Part shown: piece after piece, positions 11,836-23,950 of the stretch | Layout of the letters: the number at the start of each line of letters is the position of its first letter | Numbering within the stretch: the stretch's first letter is position 1 | Assembly: GCF_030523985.1 (NCBI RefSeq) | Contig: NZ_JAUNHK010000006.1 | Location: forward strand, 1-55,415 | DNA: 55,415 nucleotides | Reading direction: 5' to 3' | DNA from: Deinococcus sp. | GTDB taxonomy: Bacteria > Deinococcota > Deinococci > Deinococcales > Deinococcaceae | The notes under the pieces: generated by a model | Databases searched by the model: none | The model's input: the letters and a program-made list of their open reading frames with translations, nothing else | What the model was told of the DNA's origin: nothing | Made by a program: the position numbers and the translations under genes

Positions 11836-13152
11836 ATGAAGCCCAATCGCATGTTTCTGGTGGCTGGCACGCTCGCCGTGACCGCTGCCGTCGCCGCCGC
11901 GCAGATGAACGGCTACACGCCGCAGACCCTGGCGAGCACGCCCGAAGGCCGCAGCCTGGTGCAGGTACTCAATGACCTGAACAAGTACTACCTCTACCCT
12001 GTAGACCAGGAAAAGGTGCTGCGCGGAGCCATCAACGGCGCGCTCGGCAGCCTGAACGACGAGTTTACCTACTACACCGAACCCGAAAGCAACGAGATCG
12101 ACAGCCAGAACCTCGCCGGGTCGTTCGGTGGCATCGGCGTGCAGCTCACCGCCGCCAACAACGACGGCACCGGCGGTAAGGTGGACAACGTCTACAAGGA
12201 CAACCCGGCCTTCAAAGGCGGCGTCCAAATCGGGGACGTGTTCCTGAAGATCGGGGATAAAGACGTGTCTGCCGCCAAACTCGACGAGATTGTCAAGCAG
12301 GTACGCGGCCCCGTCGGGTCGGAAGTGGTCGTCACGTTCGCCCGTGCGGGCAAGCCCTACACCGTCAAGCTCAAGCGCGACAAGGTCACCATCGTCAGCG
12401 TCGAAAAGACCATTCTGCCCGGCAACATCGGCTACGTGGCCCTGAGCACCTTCTACAACGAGCAGGCCAGCGCCCAGTTCCGCGCCGCGATTGCCGACAT
12501 GAAGAAGAAGAACGTGAAGAAGCTGATTCTCGACCTGCGCGACAACGGCGGCGGCCTGCTCAACGCCGGGGTGGACGTGGCTGACCAGTTCCTGCAAAGT
12601 GGCCCCATCGTCAGCCTGCGCGAGCGCGACGCCAAGCCCAAAGTTTGGGGCAGCGCCCGCAAGCAGGCCAGCGACTACACCGGGCAGCTGGTCGTGCTGG
12701 TCAACAAGAACAGCGCCAGCGCCAGCGAAGTCGTCAGCGGCGCCCTGCAGGACAATGCCCGCGCCAAAATCATCGGGGAGCAGACCTTCGGCAAGGGCGT
12801 GGCCCAGGTGCCGATTACCCTGCCCGACGGCGGCAAGGTCGCCATCGTCAACAGCGCCTGGATTACCCCCAAGGGCCGCGAAATCCACAAAAAGGGCATC
12901 ACGCCTGACATCCTGGTCAAGGACACCCGTTTCCCCGTGCCGCTCAACTTCACGGGCAGCGGCGTGGCCCCCGGCACCAAGTTGACGCTGACTGTCGGCG
13001 GCAAGCCCGTGACCGTGACCGCCGACAAGGACGGCAAGTTCACCTACGTCGGGGAAATCAAGCACCAGACCCGCAGCACCGTGCAGGGCGAGGCGACGGT
13101 GGACCTGCAAAACGACGCGATTCTGAAGAAGGCCGTCGAAGTCCTCAAGTAA
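11836..13152 (+). CDS. ctpA: C-terminal processing protease (S41, CtpA family)
   Basis: A 438-residue exported serine protease. A signal peptide covers about 1-22; a PDZ domain runs about 90-170 with GGIGVQL and GGVQIGDVFLKIGDKDV; the S41 domain follows. The Ser-Lys dyad is in KNSASASEVVSGALQD (Ser at about 297) and GEQTFGKGVAQ (Lys at about 320). After the usual S41 end (KGITPDILV) there is about 70 residues extra with a beta-rich TLTVGGKPVTVTADKDGKF segment, like the stalk modules of secreted proteins. A TAAGAT -10 box at 11824-11829 lies 6 nt before the ATG, so the mRNA is probably leaderless. The gene is divergent from ftsEX-envC-like, and such proteases often control murein hydrolases, so a functional link is plausible. 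Confidence 0.93.
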   Translation: MKPNRMFLVAGTLAVTAAVAAAQMNGYTPQTLASTPEGRSLVQVLNDLNKYYLYPVDQEKVLRGAINGALGSLNDEFTYYTEPESNEIDSQNLAGSFGGIGVQLTAANNDGTGGKVDNVYKDNPAFKGGVQIGDVFLKIGDKDVSAAKLDEIVKQVRGPVGSEVVVTFARAGKPYTVKLKRDKVTIVSVEKTILPGNIGYVALSTFYNEQASAQFRAAIADMKKKNVKKLILDLRDNGGGLLNAGVDVADQFLQSGPIVSLRERDAKPKVWGSARKQASDYTGQLVVLVNKNSASASEVVSGALQDNARAKIIGEQTFGKGVAQVPITLPDGGKVAIVNSAWITPKGREIHKKGITPDILVKDTRFPVPLNFTGSGVAPGTKLTLTVGGKPVTVTADKDGKFTYVGEIKHQTRSTVQGEATVDLQNDAILKKAVEVLK

Positions 13153-13165
13153 AAATCGGTACCCA

Positions 13166-13202
13166 GAAGCCGCCCCCAACCAGTGACGGGGGCGGCTTTT
13201 CG
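13166..13202 (+). terminator. Rho-independent terminator of ctpA
   Basis: AGCCGCCCCC (13168-13177) pairs perfectly with GGGGGCGGCT (13188-13197), followed by TTTT. A classic intrinsic terminator just after the ctpA stop; it also faces the convergent C39-like peptidase gene. Confidence 0.85.
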
Positions 13203-13212
13203 CAGTTCCGGC

Positions 13213-13773
13213 TCAGCCGATGACCTGAGTCACCGTCTTGCCGAGTTGCGGCGGGTACATCACGGCAAATTGCCCGCGCTGCCCTTGCCAGACCCGATCA
13301 AAGTCGGCAAAGCTGAGCGCGACGTAACCGAGCAGCGGGTCCATCAGGTACACGAGTTGCTGGGCGTCGTTGTAGCCCACAATCACGCGCCAGTGGGGAA
13401 TGACTTTGCCGGGCTGGGGAATGTGGGATTGCAGCGCAATCAGCGGCAGCCCGTGCTTGATGGCGGCCCGCACGGTTTGCAGGTTGCCGCCCGCGTAGAG
13501 TTTGGCCTGCAACCCCACCTGAGGCGCGAAGTCCAAGATGGCCTGCGCGGTCATGTAGGCGCGGTCGTTGGGCCGGGTCAGGCGGCTGATGTCCTGCTGG
13601 CTCATTTGTAGGCCGAAATACCCCAGCACCTGCGCGATGCTGGCGGGGCCGCAGGCGTTGTAGGTCTGCCGAACAAGCGGCACGCCCTGCAAAACATAGC
13701 CCTGTGCCGGAGCCGCCAGAGCAGGCGCGGCACCCAGCGCCATCAGGAGAAGGAAGGAACGAAAAACACGCAC
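13213..13773 (-). CDS. Exported C39-like cysteine peptidase
   Basis: A 186-residue protein with a signal peptide (about 1-21, ending ALAAPA) and one papain-like C39 domain. The catalytic Cys is in QTYNACGPASIAQVLGYF, His in IPHWRVIVGYND and Asp in VYLMDPLLG. The start is the GTG at 13773. Unlike bacteriocin-processing C39 domains it is not fused to an ABC transporter; free-standing exported members (peptidase C39-like 2) are of unknown substrate. Single-gene unit, convergent with ctpA. Confidence 0.87.
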   Translation of the reverse strand: MRVFRSFLLLMALGAAPALAAPAQGYVLQGVPLVRQTYNACGPASIAQVLGYFGLQMSQQDISRLTRPNDRAYMTAQAILDFAPQVGLQAKLYAGGNLQTVRAAIKHGLPLIALQSHIPQPGKVIPHWRVIVGYNDAQQLVYLMDPLLGYVALSFADFDRVWQGQRGQFAVMYPPQLGKTVTQVIG

Positions 13774-13875
13774 GGCCCCAGTGTGCGCCGGGGGGCATCA
13801 CAGGGGCCTTTCAGGGGGAGGGCAGAGGGAAAAGGGTTAAGAGGACGACTGCATTCCGCCCTCTCCCCTGTTCGC

Positions 13876-15474
<1,599 letters not shown>

Positions 15475-15626
15475 GGGAACTCCGGCAGGCTGCGGCAGAG
15501 CCTGAAAGTCTGGGGACAGGGCGGGTCAAACTGGGGCGGTCCTCGACCTGCGCTCACGGGGGCGAAGGGAAGACGGACATGCCCGCCATCATACCCGCTG
15601 CGGCCCGTTTCGGCCCACCGTGGCGC

Positions 15627-16532
15627 TCAGTGACGCCCGAGCCGACGTTTGGCGACCGCGGGCGACTCGCGCAGCACCCGCTCGACCGTGTTGGCGGGCA
15701 GGGCCGAAAACCCGTAGCCCCCCGGCCCCAGCCGCGTCCCGACGGCGGCTCCCACGACCTGCACCCGGCCACGCACCACCTTGAGGCGGCTCTGCTCCAC
15801 GACTTCGCGCATGCGGGGCAGTTGCTCTGCGGTGGAGCCGCTGTGAACAATCGCCAACGAAAGGGGCAGGTCACCGAAATGGTCTTCGAGGTGGCGGACC
15901 ATGTCTTCCAGCACTTCGTTCTGGCGCACGGTTCGGTACAGGCGTACCCGCCCGTCGCCGAAGCCCAGCACCGGACGCATGCCCAGCAGGTTGCCCATGA
16001 CCTCCTGAGCGCGGGTCAGTTGACCGAACTGCCGCAGATACTCCAGCGTGGGAGCGGTGAATTGACAGACCGCGTCGCGCCTGACCCGCTGGGCGACCGC
16101 CTGCGCGGCGTCACCGTCGGCCCCCGCCAGCAGGGCTTCGCGCACCGCCAGCACGGTTTCGGCCAGCCCCATAGAGGTCATGCCGCTGTCGATGACGGTG
16201 ACCCGCGCCCCCAGCCGCTGCTCCAGCACGACCCGGCGTGCCCGCTGGAGCGTGCCAGCGAGCTGGGCGCTGGTGTGGATGCTCACCACAAAGTCGTGCC
16301 GTTCGAGCAGTTCCCGGTAGATGTCCTCGAATGCTTGGTGCCGGGGGGGGAAGGTCTGGAACGATTCTCCGCGCTGCAAATATTCCAGGGCTTCTCTGGG
16401 GCCAAATTCGAGCCAATCCAAATAGTAGTGTTCACCGGCCACAACCCGGAGAGGGAGGATACGGATTCCGAGTTGCTCCGCGACCTCGGGAGCCAAGTCG
16501 CTGGAGGAATCGGTGACCAAGGCAAACGACAT
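15627..16532 (-). CDS. DegV family fatty-acid-binding protein
   Basis: A 301-residue DegV protein starting MSFALVTDSSSDL, the typical DegV N-terminus with the Ser/Thr residues that hold the fatty-acid carboxylate. Other family marks are the RILPLRV segment, SFQTFPPRHQAFEDIY, the SIHTSAQLAGTLQRA motif and GTRLGPGGYG near the C-terminus. Family members (FakB in Firmicutes) present fatty acids to a kinase; no FakA-like kinase is seen here. The start at 16532 is chosen because the frame upstream encodes no DegV sequence and a CATAGT hexamer lies 6 nt before the ATG (leaderless-type). Confidence 0.9.
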   Translation of the reverse strand: MSFALVTDSSSDLAPEVAEQLGIRILPLRVVAGEHYYLDWLEFGPREALEYLQRGESFQTFPPRHQAFEDIYRELLERHDFVVSIHTSAQLAGTLQRARRVVLEQRLGARVTVIDSGMTSMGLAETVLAVREALLAGADGDAAQAVAQRVRRDAVCQFTAPTLEYLRQFGQLTRAQEVMGNLLGMRPVLGFGDGRVRLYRTVRQNEVLEDMVRHLEDHFGDLPLSLAIVHSGSTAEQLPRMREVVEQSRLKVVRGRVQVVGAAVGTRLGPGGYGFSALPANTVERVLRESPAVAKRRLGRH

Positions 16533-16702
16533 GAGTCCACTATGACGCAACGGAAAAAACCGCGCTTTACGTTTGTCCATGTTCGCGGCCACGGCAGGAT
16601 GTGATAAGCCCCGCTTTTCCTTATTCTTCATTTCCCCGCAGGGCCGTCTACCGTAGGCCAGCCGACGGCTTTCCTGACACCCCACCCCTATACTTCGCGG
16701 CG

Positions 16703-17887
16703 ATGCCTTTCTCCGAGCATTCTTCCTCCCTGCTGTCCTCGCCCGGCGCCCGCAGCCTGTCGCCCAAAATCGCGGTGCTGTGTCACACCGGGGCGGGCGG
16801 TTCCGGCGTGGTCGCCACCGAACTCGGTCTCAAGGTGGCCGCCGCCGGGCACGAAGTCCACTTTATCGGCACGGCCATGCCCTTTCGCCTGACCGGGTGC
16901 CAGGGCCTGCGCGGGCCGTATTTCCATCAGGTCAGCAACTTCGCCTATGCCCTCTTCGAACAGCCTTTTCCCGAATTGAGCGCCGCCAACACGCTGACCG
17001 AAGTGATTCTGGAACACGGCGTAGACCTGACCCACGCCCACTACGCCATTCCCCACGCGAGTGCGGCGCTGCACGCCCGTTCCATTACCCGGCGCACCAA
17101 AGTCATGACCACGCTGCACGGCACCGACGTGACGCTGGTGGGCACCGACCCCGCCTTTCAGCACACCACCCGCCACGCGATAGAGCAGAGCGACCACGTC
17201 ACCGCCGTGTCGCACTCGCTGGCCGAAGAAACCCGCGCAGTCTTCGGCGTGGAGCGGCCCATCGAAGTCATCTACAACTTCGTGGACAGCGACCGTTTTC
17301 AGCGCATCACCGACCCCGGCGTCCGCGCCCGCTTCGCCCATCCCGAAGAAGCCCTGATTGTCCACGTCAGCAACTTCCGGCCCATCAAACGGGTGGAAGA
17401 CGTGGTGCAGATTTTTGCCCGCATCGCCTCCGAGATTCCGGCGCGCCTGCTGATGATCGGCGACGGCCCCGAACGCGCCCGCGCCTTTGAACTGGCCCGC
17501 GAACTGGGCGTCATCGGGCGCACGCAGTTTCTGGGGTCGTTTCCCGACGTGCAGACGGTGCTGGGCATCAGCGACCTGTTTTTGCTGACGAGTTCACACG
17601 AAAGCTTCGGTCTGGCGGCGCTGGAAGCCATGAGCTGCGAAGTTCCCGTCGTCGCCACCAACGCGGGCGGCATTCCCGAAGTGGTGGAACACGGCGTCAA
17701 CGGCTTTTTGTCGGCGGTGGGCGACGTGGACGATATGGCCCACAATGCCCTGCGGATCCTGCGCGACCAAGCGACCTATCAGCGGATGGGGCAGGCGGCC
17801 CGCCGCACCGCCGTGGACCGCTTTCACCCCAGCCTGATCGTGCCGCAGTATCTGGCGGCTTATCGGCGGCTGGCCGGGGAAGACTGA
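16703..17887 (+). CDS. bshA: N-acetyl-alpha-D-glucosaminyl L-malate synthase BshA
   Basis: A 394-residue GT-B glycosyltransferase (GT4) for the first step of bacillithiol synthesis: UDP-GlcNAc plus L-malate gives GlcNAc-malate. The BshA signature at the N-terminus is clear: CHTGAGGSGVVATELG, then LTHAHYAIPHA, TLHGTDVTLVG and YNFVDSDRF. The C-terminal donor domain has FRPIKRVEDVV, GDGPER and SSHESFGLAALEAMSCEVPVVA with the EX7E motif. A TATACT -10 box at 16689-16694 lies 8 nt before the ATG, so a leaderless transcript is likely. Divergent from the DegV gene. Bacillithiol is the main low-molecular-weight thiol in Deinococcus. Confidence 0.94.
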   Translation: MPFSEHSSSLLSSPGARSLSPKIAVLCHTGAGGSGVVATELGLKVAAAGHEVHFIGTAMPFRLTGCQGLRGPYFHQVSNFAYALFEQPFPELSAANTLTEVILEHGVDLTHAHYAIPHASAALHARSITRRTKVMTTLHGTDVTLVGTDPAFQHTTRHAIEQSDHVTAVSHSLAEETRAVFGVERPIEVIYNFVDSDRFQRITDPGVRARFAHPEEALIVHVSNFRPIKRVEDVVQIFARIASEIPARLLMIGDGPERARAFELARELGVIGRTQFLGSFPDVQTVLGISDLFLLTSSHESFGLAALEAMSCEVPVVATNAGGIPEVVEHGVNGFLSAVGDVDDMAHNALRILRDQATYQRMGQAARRTAVDRFHPSLIVPQYLAAYRRLAGED

Positions 17888-17995
17888 GGGTGGCGAGGAA
17901 GGCCGGGGGGGAGCCGACGCTGCTTGAACTGGGTACCAGGTCAACCTCAGCCGTGAGCCAGTCGGCCCCGGAAGGCGCTACGCTGCACCTTATCT

Positions 17996-18568
17996 ATGAC
18001 CCCAGAGCCGACCCCAGACGAAGCGCTGCTGCGCCAGATGGCGCTTGGCGACGAGGCGGCACTGATGGAACTTCACCGCCGCTATGCCCGGCTGCTCTAC
18101 GGCCTCGGGCAACGGATGCTGCGCCATCCGGACGACGTGGACTGCTGCGTGCAGGACGCCTTCATGAACGCCTGGCGTCACGCGGCGCGGTTCGACCCCG
18201 CACGTGCCAGCGCCAAGACCTGGCTGCTGAGCATCGCCCACCACCGCTTTTTGCAGGAACTTCGCGACCGTCCAGAAGTGGCGCTCGAACTCGGTGAGTG
18301 GGACGCCCCGTCGCCCGCCCCCGACCCGGCGAACCGCCTGCTGGCCGAACGCGCTGTCGGGGTGCTGGACGCCAGTCAGCGGCAACTGGTGGAACTCGCC
18401 TACTACCGGGGGCACTCGCACTCGGAACTGGCACAACTGACCGGGCTTCCACTCGGTACGGTAAAGTCGCGCCTGCGTACGGCGCTTGACCGCATGCGGG
18501 TGGCGCTCGGACATCCGCCCGGACGCCGGGGAGCAGACGACGACGCGCAGGGGGGTGAAGGGCCATGA
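17996..18568 (+). CDS. ECF-type RNA polymerase sigma factor
   Basis: A 190-residue sigma-70 family protein with only regions 2 and 4. Region 2 spans about 10-90 (LYGLGQRMLRHPDDVDCCVQ, FMNAWRHAARFDP, KTWLLSIAHHRF), region 4 about 120-165 (LVELAYYRGHSHSELAQLTG, LPLGTVKSRLRTALDRMR). It is followed, with a 4-nt overlap, by an anti-sigma gene, the standard ECF arrangement. A TACGCT hexamer at 17979-17984 is a candidate -10. The pair is directly followed by a ferritin-like lipoprotein gene that may be its target. Confidence 0.93.
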   Translation: MTPEPTPDEALLRQMALGDEAALMELHRRYARLLYGLGQRMLRHPDDVDCCVQDAFMNAWRHAARFDPARASAKTWLLSIAHHRFLQELRDRPEVALELGEWDAPSPAPDPANRLLAERAVGVLDASQRQLVELAYYRGHSHSELAQLTGLPLGTVKSRLRTALDRMRVALGHPPGRRGADDDAQGGEGP

Positions 18569-19248
18569 GCAGACACAGAGACGAGCAGGTGGCCCTGGCC
18601 TTGGGCATGCTGCCGCCCGAGCAGGCGCAGGCCCTGCGTGCCCGCCTCGCCGCCGACCCGGAAGCGGGCGCCGACCTGGCCGCCGACGAGGCCGCGCTGG
18701 CCGCCCTGCTGGATGACCTTGACCTGAGCGCCGTGCAGATGCCGCAGGACGCCGGGGAGCGGCTGCTGGCCCGAGTTCAGACGGAGCGGGCCTCCGAGGA
18801 AGGGGCTAGACGCACGCTGCCCCCCACTCCGGCAAAGAGGGCGCCCAACCCGCGTCCCACCGGCTGGGGCCTGCCGTTCGCTGCAAGTCTGCTGGTCGGG
18901 GCGGCCCTCGCGCTGGTGCTGCGCGTTCCGGCAGACCTCCCCGCCCGCTACGCCAGGGTGCCGGGGGCCGCGCAGCAGAGCATCGCCACGCCCGGCGGCT
19001 CTCTCGGCACGCTGACCCGATTGCCGGATGGCCGCACCTTCGTGTACCTGACCCGGCCTCTCGAACCGGGACGCGCCTATCAGCTGTGGAGCCTGGCCGG
19101 GGAACAGCCGCGCTCGCTGGGGGTCTTTACGCAGGGTGGACTGCTGACCCTGCCGCTCCCCCCCGGCACTCCGCTTGCCGTCACGGTCGAGCCGCCCGGC
19201 GGAAGCGCGGCCCCCACGACCAAACCTCTGTTCGCTCAGGCGCTTTGA
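18565..19248 (+). CDS. Membrane anti-sigma factor, RskA-like
   Basis: A 227-residue single-pass protein: cytoplasmic anti-sigma part at about 1-105, one membrane helix at about 107-124 (GLPFAASLLVGAALALVL), and an outer RskA-type beta domain at about 130-220 with TRLPDGRTFVYLTR, YQLWSLAGEQPRSLG and PLAVTVEPPGGS. The N-terminus keeps the ALGMLPPEQAQALRARL helix of the family but has no HxxxCxxC zinc motif; the place of the cysteines reads ADPEAGADL. The ATG overlaps the sigma stop by 4 nt. It should hold the sigma factor at the membrane until a signal causes regulated proteolysis (family knowledge). Confidence 0.88.
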   Translation: MSRHRDEQVALALGMLPPEQAQALRARLAADPEAGADLAADEAALAALLDDLDLSAVQMPQDAGERLLARVQTERASEEGARRTLPPTPAKRAPNPRPTGWGLPFAASLLVGAALALVLRVPADLPARYARVPGAAQQSIATPGGSLGTLTRLPDGRTFVYLTRPLEPGRAYQLWSLAGEQPRSLGVFTQGGLLTLPLPPGTPLAVTVEPPGGSAAPTTKPLFAQAL

Positions 19249-19439
19249 GCAGACTCGGCTTCATGAAGATTCGGTAAAGATTGCGACGTGATCCACTTGG
19301 GCGGCTTCGGCTTACAAGCAGGTCAAAGGACCATCCGAAGTCTGACCGTCCTCCTCGGGACGAGGCTTTGCCCTTTTAAGTGTGGGCCTTTTTGAGTATG
19401 GCTCTCCGTCTTCTCGCCCTGTTCCCTGGAGGATCACCC

Positions 19440-20438
19440 ATGACCGACGCTCTTAACGCCGTACCCGAAACCGAAACGCCCAGCACCCCCAACCGCCGCA
19501 ACGTCCTGGGCATGCTCGGCATGATGGGCGCCGGCGCTGTCCTGGCCAGTTGCGCCAACGTGGGGGCGACGCAGCCCACCAAGCCGAACCTCGACGCCAC
19601 CATCTTCAACTTTGCGCTGAACCTGGAATACCTCGAAGCGGCCTTCTACCTCGCTGCCGTCGGGCGCCTGAACGAGCTGACGGCGGCGGGCGGCGACGCG
19701 GCCAAGGTCATCCTGCCGAGCGGTTTTACCGGAACGGGCGGCACCGCTGTTCCCGGCCTGACCGGTGATCTGCGGGCCATGATGGAAGAAATCGCCGACG
19801 ACGAACTTGCGCATGTCAAGGTGATTCGCGCCGTCCTGGGCAGCGCCGCCGTCGCGCAGCCGCGTCTGGACCTCAGCGGCTCCTTCGTGGCTGCCGGGAA
19901 ACTCGCTTCCAACGGGGCCATCACCAACTTCAACCCCTATGCCAACCCCCTGTTCTTTCTGCACGGCGCCTTCGTGTTCGAGGACGTGGGCGTCACCGCC
20001 TACAAGGGTGCGGCCCGCCTGCTGGTGGACGACAAGGCGGGCGGCAACCTGGAAAACGCCGCCGGAATTCTGGCAGTCGAGGCGTACCACGCCGGCTCCA
20101 TCCGCACCCAGCTGTACCTGCGCCGCACCGAGCAGGCCGCCGCTGGTCTGACGGTGGAGCAGGTCGTGCAGGCCATCAGCAACCTGCGTGACGCCGTAGA
20201 CGGTACCGACGACCGCGACCAGGGCCTCACTGCGACGGGCAATGCCGGCGTGCTGGCCCGCAACGCCAACATCGTTCCGACCGACGCCAACGGCATCGCC
20301 TTCAGCCGCACGCCCCGGCAGATCGCCAACATCGTCCTGCTCGACACCACCGGCAAGGCCGCGAAGGGGGGCTTCTTCCCCGACGGCCTGAGCGGCAACG
20401 GCGTGACCGGCGACTACAGCTCCATCCTTTCGCTCTGA
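19440..20438 (+). CDS. Ferritin-like (desiccation-related type) Tat lipoprotein
   Basis: A 332-residue exported protein. Its leader reads NRRNVLGMLGMMGAGAVLASC, with twin arginines and a lipobox ending at Cys37, so a Tat-exported lipoprotein is likely. A ferritin-like four-helix domain follows: NFALNLEYLEAAFY (first Glu pair), EIADDELAHVKVIR (ExxH-like), VFEDVGVTAYKGAARLL and ILAVEAYHAGSIRTQLY. This matches bacterial homologues of the plant desiccation protein PCC13-62, of unknown enzymatic role. The ATG at 19440 has a GGAGGA Shine-Dalgarno. The 190-nt gap upstream holds a small CCTCG-GGA-CGAGG hairpin (19353-19365) before a T-rich run, and presumably the promoter. Control by the ECF factor next door is inference. 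Confidence 0.88.
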   Translation: MTDALNAVPETETPSTPNRRNVLGMLGMMGAGAVLASCANVGATQPTKPNLDATIFNFALNLEYLEAAFYLAAVGRLNELTAAGGDAAKVILPSGFTGTGGTAVPGLTGDLRAMMEEIADDELAHVKVIRAVLGSAAVAQPRLDLSGSFVAAGKLASNGAITNFNPYANPLFFLHGAFVFEDVGVTAYKGAARLLVDDKAGGNLENAAGILAVEAYHAGSIRTQLYLRRTEQAAAGLTVEQVVQAISNLRDAVDGTDDRDQGLTATGNAGVLARNANIVPTDANGIAFSRTPRQIANIVLLDTTGKAAKGGFFPDGLSGNGVTGDYSSILSL

Positions 20439-20460
20439 GCTGAAGAAGGCTGACAAAGAG

Positions 20461-20510
20461 GGCCGATTCCTCCCATCTCCCACGTACCGGGGAGACGGGA
20501 GGAATCGGCC
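20461..20510. terminator. Very long hairpin after the ferritin-like gene
   Basis: The arms at 20461-20481 (GGCCGATTCCTCCCATCTCC...) and 20490-20510 pair at 20 of 21 positions around an 8-nt loop. There is no T tract, so it may be a mRNA-stabilising or factor-dependent structure, or a palindromic repeat, rather than a simple terminator. Confidence 0.7.
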
Positions 20511-20584
20511 TGACACCGGTCGGGCCTTCGCCCTCCACCTTTTGACCGACGACGCCCACGCCCCTGCCCCGTAGCCTAAGCCGC

Positions 20585-22275
<1,691 letters not shown>

Positions 22276-22279
<4 letters not shown>

Positions 22280-23286
22280 CCCCCCCTTCCCGTCCACTGC
22301 TGCCCGTGCTGGCACGAATGGCGCTGGGGCTGGGGCTGGTGGGCCTCGGCGGGGCGCTGGTGTGGCAGGACATTTCCCTGAAGCCCTTGCCGGGGCTGGC
22401 GGCGCTGTCCACGCCCTTTGAAGTGCCGCTGGACGGCAAACTGCCCCTTGACCTGGCGACCTCGGCCACGCTGCGCCTGGGCAGTGACCGGGGCAACTTG
22501 CGCCTGAGCGCCCTGCCTGCGGGCAGTCCCGACCTGCTGAGCGGCGAGGCCAGACACCGCGCCCAGAACCCGCTGAGTGTGGACGTGCGCCGCCTGGGCC
22601 ACGAGGTCAATTTTTCCGCCTGGCTGCGGGTGCCCGCGCTGGGGCGTGACGGGGTGGTGGTGACGGGCCCGCCACCCTTGCAGCACGAACTGACCGCTTC
22701 GCTCAGCCGCGCCGCCGCCCTGACGCTGAACACCGAGACGGTGGGCGGCGGGCAAATCCTTGACCTTTCCTTCCTGCGGCTGCGCTCGGTGGCGGCCCGC
22801 AGCGACAGCGGCGACCTGGACTTGACCTTGCCCGCTCTGGAAGGTGGCCCCTACGCGGTGGTCACGCGCACCGCTTCGGGGCGTGCCGCCGCGCCTGCCT
22901 GCACCCGCACCCGCCCGCTGCGCGTCAACTCGCGCACGGGCGACCTGGACCTGAACCTGGCGGGGGCCAGTCTGGACGTGCTGGGCGCGGGCAGCGACAG
23001 TGGCGGCATCGGCGTGGTGCTGCCCGCGCTGGTGGATAGGGGCAGCGTGACGACCATCAGCGGCGACATCGCGGTCACGGCGCGGCCTGGCACACGCGGC
23101 AATCTGGACATCCGCACCCAGAGCGGCACCATCACCCTGGGCGTCCCGGCGGGCCTGCGGGTGCGGGTGCGCTTTCCTGACCGCGACACCCTGCTGCTGC
23201 CCCGTGGCACCCCCGATGGCCTCGCCCCCGCACTTGACTTGTTTGTAGATGCGCCCGCCGAACATTTTGTCCTCAAGGAGAATTGA
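22276..23286 (+). CDS. DUF4097-like beta-repeat membrane protein between kinase and regulator
   Basis: A 336-residue protein with one N-terminal membrane anchor (about 13-32) and an extracytoplasmic beta-rich region. From about residue 165 it shows repeats of a strand-turn-strand unit: RSDSGDLDLTLP, VNSRTGDLDLNLAG, GSDSGGIGVVLP, TTISGDIAVTA and RTQSGTITLGVP. This is the pattern of DUF4097/adhesin-like beta-helical proteins. The ATG overlaps the kinase stop (ATGA), and the response regulator starts 2 nt after its stop, so all three are one transcription unit. An outer sensor or modulator for the kinase is likely by position; the family has no fixed biochemical role. Confidence 0.82.
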
Positions 23287-23288
23287 AG

Positions 23289-23939
23289 ATGACCCAACCT
23301 GTCCGTGTTTTGTTGGTCGACGACCACGCCGTCGTGCGCCAGGGCCTGCGCCTGTTTTTGGGGCTGGATGAAGGCATAGAAGTGGTGGGCGAGGCCGCCA
23401 ACGGCGAAGAAGCCTTGCAAGAGGCCGAAGCGCTGCGCCCCGACGTGGTGGTGATGGATTTGATGATGCCCGTGCTGGACGGGATTGCCGCCACCCGCGA
23501 ACTGCGCCGCCGCCTGCCCGACACCGAAGTGATTGCGCTGACCTCCACCCTGGAAGAGCACAAGGTCAACGGCGCGATTGACGCGGGCGCGATTTCTTAC
23601 ATGCTCAAGGACGCCTCGTCGGACACGCTGGCGGACGCCATCCACGCGGCGGCGCGGGGCGAAGTGCGGCTGCACCCCGAAGCGGCGCGGCGGCTGGTGC
23701 GCGACTTCCGGGCAGGCGAGATGCGCGAGGCGCTCACCCCCAAGGAAACGCTGGTACTGCAACAGCTCGCCCGCGGCCAGAGCAACCGTGACATCGCCGC
23801 CGCGCAGGGCGTCAGCGAGGCGACCATCAAGACCCACGTTTCGCGCCTGCTGGGCAAACTGGGTCTGGAAAGCCGCACCCAGGCCGCGCTGTACGCCCTC
23901 CAGCACGGCATTGCCAGTCTGGAAGGCGTGGAGTTGTAG
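23289..23939 (+). CDS. NarL/LuxR-family response regulator
   Basis: A 216-residue two-component regulator. The receiver domain (about 1-120) has the acidic pair LLVDDHAVVRQG, phospho-Asp in VVVMDLMMPVLDG, the Thr in ALTST and the Lys in YMLKDASSDTL. The C-terminal LuxR HTH spans about 148-212: LTPKETLVLQQLARGQSN, VSEATIKTHVSRLLGKLGL. The ATG at 23289 is preceded by AAGGAG at 23274-23279; a TTG 6 nt upstream is possible but less well spaced. It is the output of the kinase encoded at 20585. Confidence 0.95.
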   Translation: MTQPVRVLLVDDHAVVRQGLRLFLGLDEGIEVVGEAANGEEALQEAEALRPDVVVMDLMMPVLDGIAATRELRRRLPDTEVIALTSTLEEHKVNGAIDAGAISYMLKDASSDTLADAIHAAARGEVRLHPEAARRLVRDFRAGEMREALTPKETLVLQQLARGQSNRDIAAAQGVSEATIKTHVSRLLGKLGLESRTQAALYALQHGIASLEGVEL

Positions 23940-23950
23940 GGGTGAAGGTC

